This document shows, one piece after another, positions 42,900 through 48,066 of a stretch of 48,066 nucleotides of DNA (position 1 is the stretch's first letter; every line of letters starts with the position of its first letter). Under the pieces are notes generated by a model. The model saw nothing but the letters and a program-made list of their open reading frames with translations. It did not search any database and had not been told where the DNA came from. Origin of the DNA: Terriglobia bacterium (GTDB lineage Bacteria > Acidobacteriota > Terriglobia > Bryobacterales > Bryobacteraceae); contig JANYDS010000032.1 of assembly GCA_025363475.1 (NCBI GenBank), positions 1 through 48,066 of the forward strand, in the 5' to 3' direction. A program made the position numbers and the translations under genes.

Positions 42900-43023
42900 T
42901 GTCTTTGTCGATCAGAGGTGATTCACTTGTCGGTGGAACGGGGTTAGCAACCAGGCGGAGGTGCGTTCTCGGTCGTAAACGAAGTGTGATTGGCATATAA
43001 TCGTCAGCGAGGCCCATCTGTTT

Positions 43024-43977
43024 ATGACACTTGGTAATTTGGTCCGCTGGGGCGCCGTTGCCGCCCTTACCCTGCCGGTATTGCTCGCACAGAAACCCGC
43101 CGCCCCGGAGGCTCCGAAACCTGGCGTGATTCCGCGCGCCGCCGACGGGCATCCCGATCTTAGCGGCGTATGGTCCAGCGCGTCCCGCACTCCCTTGGAG
43201 AGACCTGCAGCATTTGCCGGTAAGGCTACGCTGACCGACGAAGAGGCAAAGGCCTGGGAAGGCGGGGAAAACGCGCGATGGGCGGAAGGTTACAACGGGC
43301 CTCGCCCGATAGAAAGCATCCAGGGCGGAGCTTACAATGTGCTCTTTTACGACAACGGCAAGGAACTCGCACGGATCGGCGGAACAAAGCGAACTTCCCT
43401 GGTTGTCGACCCGCCGGATGGCCACGTTCCGGCGATACTGCCGGAGGCAGGCGGCCGGGTCCAGCGTCCGCGTGAGGTCGCGGGCGACTACAGGAGTCTC
43501 TCAAACGATACGCGCTGCCTCGTCGGAAACACGCCCGCGGTTCCGCTCGTGCCGGCGGCCTACAACAACAACTACGAGATTGTGCAATCGGCGGACTCCA
43601 TCCTGATCGAACTCGAGATGGTCCACGAGGCGCGGGTGGTTCATTTGAACTCAAAGCACCAGCCGGCCGGTCTCCGCTTCTGGGGAGGGGACTCAATCGG
43701 TCATTGGGAAGGCGATACACTGGTCGTGGAGACCACCAACCTGACGGACAAGACTCACTACCGCGGCTCTTCCGGGGCAATGAAAGTCACGGAACGCTTC
43801 ACACGGGTGAGCGACAGATCAATCGAGTACCGCGCGACGATGGACGACCCGACTACTTGGGCGAAGTCATGGACCATCGAAGAGCAGTTGGTCCTTCAGG
43901 CGGACCCGCTGCTGGAATACGCCTGCCACGAAGGCAACTATGCCATGAAGGGGATTCTGGACTCGAAGGAACGCTGA
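43024..43977 (+). CDS. Exported protein of unknown function
   Basis: 317 residues with a signal peptide (LVRWGAVAALTLPVLLAQKP) and a short Pro/Ala linker. Then comes GVIPRAADGHPDLSGVWSSA, a start common in large acidobacterial families of secreted proteins. Later motifs are CLVGNTPAVPLVPAAYNNNY, GHWEGDTLVVETTNLTDKTH and EYACHEGNYAMKGILDSKER. No catalytic motif is known to me. Similar proteins are often near amidohydrolases and beta-lactamase-like hydrolases in these genomes (recalled, not checked). Confidence 0.75.
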   Translation: MTLGNLVRWGAVAALTLPVLLAQKPAAPEAPKPGVIPRAADGHPDLSGVWSSASRTPLERPAAFAGKATLTDEEAKAWEGGENARWAEGYNGPRPIESIQGGAYNVLFYDNGKELARIGGTKRTSLVVDPPDGHVPAILPEAGGRVQRPREVAGDYRSLSNDTRCLVGNTPAVPLVPAAYNNNYEIVQSADSILIELEMVHEARVVHLNSKHQPAGLRFWGGDSIGHWEGDTLVVETTNLTDKTHYRGSSGAMKVTERFTRVSDRSIEYRATMDDPTTWAKSWTIEEQLVLQADPLLEYACHEGNYAMKGILDSKER

Positions 43978-44092
43978 GTCACCTTCCGGCCTCGCCTGCG
44001 TTGTGCGCGTCAAGTGAGCAAAGGGCGAATAGGGCGACGGGTTTTAGAAATCGCCGTCCACTTGATCGGTAGCCTCTCCCTGCTCAGCTGGC

Positions 44093-44218
44093 GTTTTTAA
44101 GACCGGAGAGCATCATATCGAGGCTTCGGACAACAGTCTGCTGGTGATGCTCCGGCAGGGTTTCGATGAGTTCGAGCCGCAGCACCGTGAACCCTTGTTC
44201 CGGAACGACTCTAACTCA
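44093..44218 (-). pseudogene. Short tail of an unidentified minus-strand gene
   Basis: In the 288-base gap, the minus strand encodes VVPEQGFTVLRLELIETLPE, then HHQQTVVRSLDMMLSGLKNA and a stop. An in-frame stop lies just upstream. It looks like the helical end of a gene and has no start of its own. GATCGGTAGC just beyond it (near 44063) matches nine bases of the 13-base repeat and may be a worn copy. Confidence 0.3.
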
Positions 44219-44265
44219 AGAACAAGAGTTTGCAGCTTCGGACGACGCGTATTACCATTGTGGTC

Positions 44266-44508
44266 ATGCGAACGATCTCGCTCAAATTGCCTGACGAAAT
44301 TCTGGAGGAACTAGTCAGGCAGGCTAAGGCCAGACGGGTAACAAAGTCGTGGCTCGTACGGGAGAGCTTGGTAAAGGCCCTGGTCGGACATCCGCCATCC
44401 GGGGCAGTATCCTGTTATCACGTTGCCCGCGACCTTGCCGGAACGGTCAAGGGACTACCAGAAGATCTTGCGCACGATCCGAGGTATATGGAAGGATTTG
44501 GCCATTGA
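44266..44508 (+). CDS. VapB-type antitoxin, ribbon-helix-helix
   Basis: 80 residues from MRTISLKLPDEILEELVRQA, then KARRVTKSWLVRESLVKAL. This is a CopG/RHH DNA-binding start typical of antitoxins that autoregulate their operon. The C-terminus (DLAGTVKGLPEDLAHDPRYM) is the likely toxin-binding tail. The frame is open to 44230, but this ATG gives the RHH start. Its TGA overlaps the toxin's TTG. Confidence 0.82.
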   Translation: MRTISLKLPDEILEELVRQAKARRVTKSWLVRESLVKALVGHPPSGAVSCYHVARDLAGTVKGLPEDLAHDPRYMEGFGH

Positions 44509-44924
44509 AGAAGGGCATGGCCCTGATCGATACAGGTCCCCTGGTTAGTTTTCTGGCCGCCGGAGTAAAGTATCATTCGTGGACCTGCGAACAGTGGAAG
44601 TTATTGCGCCCTCCGCTGCTGACGTGCGAGCCAGTCCTTACGGCGGCAGCGTTTCTTTTGAAACGGGATGGCCACGATGCGGACCCGCTGTTCGCCCTGC
44701 TGGACCGGGGCGTGATCCGAATTGCGCTCAACATACAGGAGGAACAGACAGATCTGCGGGCGCTCATGAATCGCTATCGCAACAGGCCGATGTCTCTGGC
44801 GGATGCCTGTTTGGTCCGGCTCTCCGAACTCCATGCGGACGCCGAAGTTTTCACACTGGACTCCGATTTTCGCATCTACCGTCGCCACGGGAACAAAGTG
44901 ATCCCTGTCTTGATGCCTGATTGA
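44505..44924 (+). CDS. VapC-type PIN-domain toxin
   Basis: 139 residues. The PIN acidic residues are all present: Asp in MALIDTGPLVSFLAA, Glu in CEPVLTAAAFLLKR, Asp in MSLADACLVRLSE and Asp in VFTLDSDFRIYRR. This predicts a functional metal-dependent RNase, usually cleaving tRNA or rRNA. The TTG at 44505 overlaps the antitoxin stop and has AAGGA 8 bases upstream. The ATG at 44517 is an alternative. The only TA pair in the window that looks fully intact as a classical module. Confidence 0.85.
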   Translation: MKKGMALIDTGPLVSFLAAGVKYHSWTCEQWKLLRPPLLTCEPVLTAAAFLLKRDGHDADPLFALLDRGVIRIALNIQEEQTDLRALMNRYRNRPMSLADACLVRLSELHADAEVFTLDSDFRIYRRHGNKVIPVLMPD

Positions 44925-44968
44925 ACAATCGACTGCAAGCCTGGCAGCTTCGAAACGTTCCTCTTGCC

Positions 44969-45066
44969 GGCTCCCTGTCGTGGACGCGTTTAGAACCTTT
45001 GCGGCCTTCCCGCCTCCGGCTATGCGAATGGCCTTCCTGCAGATTCAAGCACTTTCGGCCGCGTGA
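44969..45066 (+). repeat. Degenerate repeat encoding LPVVDAFRTF, copy 1
   Basis: Just after vapC the plus strand encodes LPVVDAFRTFAAFPPPAMRM, then AFLQIQALSAA and a stop. The same peptide in changed form, LPIVDTFRTF...P-E-V-R-V-I-F-Q-Q-I, recurs at about 45829-45930. DNA similarity is visible around GTGGACGCGTTTAGAACC. Both look like ends of the same decayed gene family, which I do not recognise. Confidence 0.55.
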
Positions 45067-45127
45067 TTCGAATGCTGGACGGGCGCGGAGGAGTCCGGTG
45101 TTAAACTGCCCAGAGAGGGTTCCTAAA

Positions 45128-45349
45128 GTGCTTCAGACGGTAGAGGCCATGATCGACGAGGCGGGAAATGTTCGCCTCTTGGAACCGTTGCATCTTTCCT
45201 CGGTGCACAGGGCTTTGGTCACAATTCTCGATGATTCGCACCCCACTGCGGGTGCGGAACCCGCGTTCCTCAGCGAACCCGCGCTTCCCGCCGACTGGAA
45301 TCGCCCCGAGGAGGACGCAGCGTGGTCCCACTTGCAGCGGGTGTCGTAG
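45128..45349 (+). CDS. Antitoxin of a MazF-type pair
   Basis: 73 residues from GTG: LQTVEAMIDEAGNVRLLEPL, then HLSSVHRALVTILDD and the acidic tail LPADWNRPEEDAAWSHLQRV. The A-x-x-D-E-x-G-N-V-R-L-L-E-P start is common in small MazE-like antitoxins of actinobacteria, cyanobacteria and acidobacteria. The frame is open to 44921, but the upstream part overlaps the LPVVDAFRTF relic. GAGAGG lies about 9 bases before the GTG. It overlaps the toxin start. Confidence 0.75.
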   Translation: MLQTVEAMIDEAGNVRLLEPLHLSSVHRALVTILDDSHPTAGAEPAFLSEPALPADWNRPEEDAAWSHLQRVS

Positions 45350-45661
45350 TCCTCGTCCGTTTTCCTTTTTCCGACTTATCCCAAACCAAACTGCGTCCGG
45401 CTGTTGTGCTGGCCAGTGCCGGTCGCGGAGAACTGGATTTTGTGCCAGGTGACCAGCAAACCCTATGCCGATAGCGCAGCCATTGTCTTGGACCCGGGTG
45501 ATTTTCAACGAGGTTCGTTACGGGTCACTAGCGATGCCCGGCCAGGCAAACTCTTCACCGCGAGCGACGATTTGGTGCACAGCGTAACAGGTGTATTGCA
45601 ACCGGACTCGCTCCGCAAAGTGATCATTGCGGTGCTGACGATCCTCGGTGGTTCGCACTGA
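45322..45661 (+). pseudogene. MazF-family toxin, frameshifted
   Basis: GTG start with GAGGAGG upstream, overlapping the antitoxin. The first frame gives LAAGVVVLVRFPFSDLSQTK, then LRPAVVLASAGRGE. After an extra A near 45430-45433 the second frame gives WILCQVTSKPYADSAAIVLD, then PGDFQRGSLRVTSDARPGKL and FTASDDLVHSVTGVL. Joined, they form a normal MazF/PemK-type mRNA interferase of about 112 residues. As read, the product stops early at residue 50. A single-base sequencing error would also explain this. Confidence 0.75.
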
Positions 45662-45717
45662 CTTGGAGTTAACATCCCGCACTTTCTCTGTCTGAACTAC
45701 TTGGATTTCAATGCCAC

Positions 45718-45835
45718 AGTTCGAATCCACGTTGGGGCCGAAGAAAAAGGCACCAAAACAGGCGAGCATCGCTCAAGTTCTCCTAATAAAATCATCGAGA
45801 TAGCGCCGAGTTCGACAATTGATAAACGGCTTCCC
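45718..45835 (+). repeat. 118-bp diverged direct repeat, copy 1
   Basis: Begins AGTTCGAATCCACGTTGGGG. Its first 28 bases differ in one position from copy 2 at 47031, and similarity continues to about 45835 with scattered changes. Copy 1 runs on into the second LPIVDTFRTF relic. The two copies flank the nucleotidyltransferase two-gene module. Confidence 0.75.
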
Positions 45836-45930
45836 ATCGTGGACACGTTTCGAACTTTTGTCGACTGCCCACAGCCGGAGGTTCGAGTGATCTTTCAACA
45901 GATTCGACAACATTCGGTTGCGTGTTCTCT
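45829..45930 (+). repeat. Degenerate repeat encoding LPIVDTFRTF, copy 2
   Basis: Continues directly from the 118-bp repeat and encodes LPIVDTFRTFVDCPQPEVRV, then IFQQIRQHSVA. It matches copy 1 at 44969. The remaining 200 bases to 46127 have no gene I can support. Confidence 0.55.
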
Positions 45931-46127
45931 ATGGAGGGCACATCTTCGCCGCAGGTCACTTCCGGATGAGCGGTCATCTGGCCACGATTGGTTCCGGGTT
46001 CGCTACGGCCAGGCAGGACGTCGCTGTCGATCAGGAAACTTATGCAGCCCCGGAAAACTTGGCACCGGCAACGCTGTCGGGGATTCCTGTCACCTGGCTC
46101 TTACCGTGGTAATCTTCAACTACCAAT

Positions 46128-46409
46128 ATGCCCCAAACGGCAAAACATGCCGATGCCGATTTCGTCCGCGACACGAGCCCGGAAGCCTTGAAGGTGTTCT
46201 ATGGCATCCAGCGGCGACGCACCGGAGAGCAGAAACTGGCCGATGCCTTCGACCTCAGTGAGGGAGTCTTCGAGATGGCAAAGCAGGGAGTGCGAATGCG
46301 GTATCCGGATGCTCAGGAACGGGAAGTATTCCTCAGGGCGGTAGCTACGCGTTTGCCTCCCGAATTGATGATCCGGGCTTACGGCTGGGATCCTCTGGCG
46401 CATGGCTAG
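46128..46409 (+). CDS. Small helical partner of the nucleotidyltransferase (antitoxin-like)
   Basis: 93 residues, mostly helical and charged: VRDTSPEALKVFYGIQRRRT, then GEQKLADAFDLSEGVFEMAK and GVRMRYPDAQEREVFLRAVA, ending near PPELMIRAYGWDPLAHG. The stop overlaps the start of the next gene by 8 bases, so the two are translated together. Small helical proteins encoded just before an MNT/AbiEii-type nucleotidyltransferase are often antitoxins; that role is inferred. I cannot name the family with confidence. Confidence 0.65.
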   Translation: MPQTAKHADADFVRDTSPEALKVFYGIQRRRTGEQKLADAFDLSEGVFEMAKQGVRMRYPDAQEREVFLRAVATRLPPELMIRAYGWDPLAHG

Positions 46410-46974
46410 CCTGCGCGATGCCGCTTTGCAATTGTTCACGACGCTTGACCGGCTTGGCATCCGGTACGCGGTTGGCGGCAGTTTCGCCGGTTCGTTTCAT
46501 GGCATAGCCCGGGCCACTCAGGATCTTGACGTGGTGGTCGAACTCCAGGAAATTGTGGCAAAGGAGTTGTACCTTGCAGTGTCGTCAGATTTTTATGCCG
46601 ATGAAGAAATGATCCTTGATGCGATTCGCCGCGGTCTGTCCTTCAATCTGATCCACCTCGAGTCCGGCTATAAATTCGACCTGTTTGTCGCCGGCCGCCA
46701 TCCGCTGGGCGACGAACAACTGAGCCACCGGAAAGTCGTGAAGACGGCCATATTGGGTGGCGATCCGCTCGATGTCCCTCTTGTCTCTGCAGAGGACATT
46801 GTCCTGGTGAAACTGCTTTGGTATCGCGACGGCGGCGAAGTCTCTGAGCGCCAGTGGAATGATCTGGCCAATCTCGCGGAGGTCCAAAGAGACAGGGCCG
46901 ATTACCAGTATCTGAAAACTCAGGCCTCCCGGCTTGGCGTCGCCGGCTTGCTCAGCCGTCTGTGGGGCGACTGA
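46402..46974 (+). CDS. Nucleotidyltransferase-fold protein (AbiEii/MNT-like)
   Basis: 190 residues. The Pol-beta-type core is RYAVGGSFAGSFHGIARATQ followed by DLDVVVEL, giving the G-G-S helix and D-x-D metal site at about residues 24-50. A later acidic/basic region is FNLIHLESGYKFDLFVAGRH, and VSAEDIVLVKLLWYRDGGE lies in the helical C-terminal part. Such proteins include AbiEii and MenT toxins, which add nucleotides to tRNA or proteins, and antibiotic nucleotidyltransferases. Paired with an overlapping small upstream gene, a toxin-antitoxin or phage-defence role is likely but inferred. Confidence 0.8.
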   Translation: MASLRDAALQLFTTLDRLGIRYAVGGSFAGSFHGIARATQDLDVVVELQEIVAKELYLAVSSDFYADEEMILDAIRRGLSFNLIHLESGYKFDLFVAGRHPLGDEQLSHRKVVKTAILGGDPLDVPLVSAEDIVLVKLLWYRDGGEVSERQWNDLANLAEVQRDRADYQYLKTQASRLGVAGLLSRLWGD

Positions 46975-47030
46975 GAACCTGGCGAAGGTCGCCGCCGGTC
47001 GCGCCCCCATCAACCCCAAGCCCCTCCATT

Positions 47031-47148
47031 AGTTCGAATCCACGTTGGGGTCGAAGAATAAAGGCACAAAGCCCGCGAAAATCGTTTGAGCACTCTTAAT
47101 GGAATCAACGCGATAGCAGCAATTTCGAGAATCGATAACTGCCTCCCC
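47031..47148 (+). repeat. 118-bp diverged direct repeat, copy 2
   Basis: Partner of the copy at 45718. Similarity ends at 47148, where the sequence changes to AAACCCCG-type DNA leading to the mobile-element end. This suggests the element inserted at, or truncated, this repeat. Confidence 0.75.
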
Positions 47149-47163
47149 GAAAAACCCGGTATT

Positions 47164-47183
47164 AAACCCCGTAGACGGGGTTT
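47164..47183 (+). repeat. Short hairpin before the recombinase remnant
   Basis: AAACCCCG (47164-47171), loop TAGA, CGGGGTTT (47176-47183). A perfect 8-bp stem with no useful T-tract beyond three T. It lies just outside the inverted repeat of the element end. Confidence 0.7.
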
Positions 47184-47189
47184 GATACC

Positions 47190-47283
47190 TAATGCCGAGT
47201 TCCGGATAATCCCGAGTAAACAGGCTGGCCGTTTTTCGGAGCCAACGGCAGAGCGACTTCGACGCTTTGGCGACTCGGCATTA
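47190..47283 (+). mobile_element. Inverted-repeat end of a truncated mobile element
   Basis: TAATGCCGAGT (47190-47200) is exactly inverted at 47273-47283 (ACTCGGCATTA). CGGATAAT near 47203 is mirrored by ATTATCCG at about 47280. Nested inverted copies of this kind, next to a tyrosine recombinase start, look like a recombinase binding/terminal region. Only this end is in the window. Confidence 0.6.
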
Positions 47284-47340
47284 TCCGCATCGACCTGAGA
47301 CCTTTACCCTACCGGCCAACTGGGCCGGCAGGAGAAGGAC

Positions 47341-47520
47341 TTGATCGAAAACTATTTCACGGCACCCCGTGTTCTGGACCGGATGCGCTCCGGTCCGATG
47401 GCGGACTACCTCGGCCCGATGGCCGCCGAACTTCAGTCGCAAGACTACACGCGCAAGAGCATCCGACGTCAGATCCGCAACGCCGATTCGTTCGGCTGGT
47501 GCCAGCAAAGAGGGTCTGAA
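47341..47520 (+). pseudogene. N-terminal fragment of a tyrosine recombinase/integrase
   Basis: A TTG behind GGAGAAGGA starts MIENYFTAPRVLDRMRSGPM, then ADYLGPMAAELQSQDYTRKS and IRRQIRNADSFGWC. This is the SAM-like core-binding start of tyrosine recombinases found on IS-like and triplet (RIT) elements. After about 55 residues the sequence (CQQRGSEPNRDPAS...) no longer resembles the family, and the catalytic R...H-x-x-R...Y domain is missing. The gene is therefore truncated. The following 280 bases to 47806 contain no recognised gene. Confidence 0.65.
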
Positions 47521-47806
47521 CCGAACCGCGACCCGGCTTCGCCTTGCCTCCGGAATTGTGTTCGACTTCGTCGGAATTGCCATCTGGCCGCTGGAAGTCC
47601 CCTGGGAGTCCCTTCAATCCCCGCAACCTCCCCTGATAGACTGCCAATATAAAACAACAACATCCGGCGCGATTCAAAACAAATGTTTTGAAATAACACG
47701 ACAAGGGGAATTTTGGATGGTTTGCCTATGACTCAACCGATGGCAAACCGCAAGAGTATTGCCCGAGTTTGAACAACGCCTGAAATCCTCACCGGAAAAC
47801 CCAGCA

Positions 47807-48066
47807 ATGGCAACACAAGAACGCCAACTTGAAGAACAGTTCATAGCGAAGCTCAGCGGCCTCAAATACGAATACCGTGAGGACATTCGCGACCGCGCAG
47901 CGCTGGAGCAGAACTTCCGCGCCAGGTTCGAGGCCTTGAACCGCGTCACGCTCACACCCGGTGAATTTTCCCGTCTCCTCGAAGAAATCACTACCCCTGA
48001 CGTCTTCACCGCCGCCCGCACGCTGCGCGAGCGCAACAGCTTCACCCGCGACGACGGCACACCGCT
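47807..48066 (+). CDS. hsdR: Type I restriction endonuclease subunit R, N-terminus (partial)
   Basis: The frame opens with MATQERQLEEQFIAKLSGLK, then YEYREDIRDRAALEQNFRAR, FEALNRVTLTPGEFSRLLEE and VFTAARTLRERNSFTRDDGT. It runs off the end of the window. This is the characteristic beginning of HsdR, the ATP-dependent motor/nuclease subunit of type I restriction systems. The frame is unbroken in the 86 codons visible. hsdM/hsdS are not in the window and may lie on either side beyond it. Confidence 0.88.
   Translation, partial: MATQERQLEEQFIAKLSGLKYEYREDIRDRAALEQNFRARFEALNRVTLTPGEFSRLLEEITTPDVFTAARTLRERNSFTRDDGTP

Noticed and set aside
16420-45661. All frameshifts as sequencing errors
   Set aside because: Not fully excluded, but doc and relE also carry nonsense codons, several genes are truncated, and no frameshift was noticed in about 36 kb of core genes, so decay is the simpler explanation for most.
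45701-46261. A 186-codon plus-strand frame between mazF and the nucleotidyltransferase module
   Set aside because: It mixes the repeat, the LPIVDTFRTF relic and sequence overlapping the 46128 gene in another frame; only the relic part looks protein-like.
36444-48066. CRISPR array
   Set aside because: The repeats found (13-mer, 118-bp) are spaced by hundreds to thousands of bases with genes between; no regular short repeat-spacer pattern or cas gene is present.

Overview
The window looks like chromosomal DNA of an acidobacterium, most probably of the Solibacter/Bryobacter group. The strongest hint is the secreted protease at 32.7-36.4 kb. It ends in the Ig-like 'NGASY...PG.I.S.FG.GLA' domain that is very abundant in Solibacter-type genomes (TIGR03437). 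The secreted amidohydrolase, PepSY and unknown exported proteins fit this assignment. It rests on recognition of families, not on a search.

Layout. (1) 1-16.3 kb: one co-directional translation/transcription supercluster, tuf(3' end)-S10-spc-alpha, from EF-Tu through rplQ. It includes secY, adk, map, infA and rpmJ and closes with a perfect 16-bp-stem terminator. (2) 16.4-17.3 kb: a minus-strand stack of overlapping toxin-antitoxin remains (ParD-like antitoxin, a 31-codon toxin stub, a frameshifted antitoxin and a Doc toxin with an in-frame stop). (3) 17.3-36.4 kb: ordinary chromosome. It carries a DUF2007-like protein, a YtxH-like protein, an MBL hydrolase overlapping a P5C dehydrogenase, tRNA-Ala(CGC), glycosyltransferase-tatA-tatC on the minus strand, a GHMP sugar kinase, dprA-topA, a molybdopterin-binding-like protein, a HAD phosphatase, an FAD oxidoreductase, a UPF0173 hydrolase and a very large sedolisin. 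(4) 36.4-48 kb: an accessory patchwork. It has intact cargo genes (amidohydrolase, PepSY membrane protein, serine beta-lactamase-like hydrolase, exported unknown protein), a vapBC pair and a nucleotidyltransferase two-gene module. Between them lie decayed genes: HigBA, ComM, MazF, a frameshifted exported protein, a tRNA-Ala 3' fragment and a truncated tyrosine recombinase. The 5' end of a type I restriction gene hsdR runs off the window.

How it fits together. The first 16 kb is the housekeeping ribosome/RNA polymerase/Sec operon. The middle holds protein export (Tat), DNA uptake and topology (dprA, topA) and surface sugar genes. The last 12 kb looks like a turnover zone where defence and TA modules have repeatedly inserted and decayed. 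Its most unusual signal is a 13-base sequence, TAATATCGGTAGC, found four times in the same orientation between 37.1 and 42.9 kb (three exact copies, one with a single change). Each copy lies at a boundary between unrelated gene blocks, and one cuts a HigA-type antitoxin inside its helix-turn-helix. A second diverged 118-bp repeat brackets the nucleotidyltransferase module. Neither is explained by a mobile-element class I can recognise. No frameshifts were noticed in the 36 kb of core genes outside the TA stack, so the broken genes are more likely real decay than poor sequence, although I cannot exclude indel errors.
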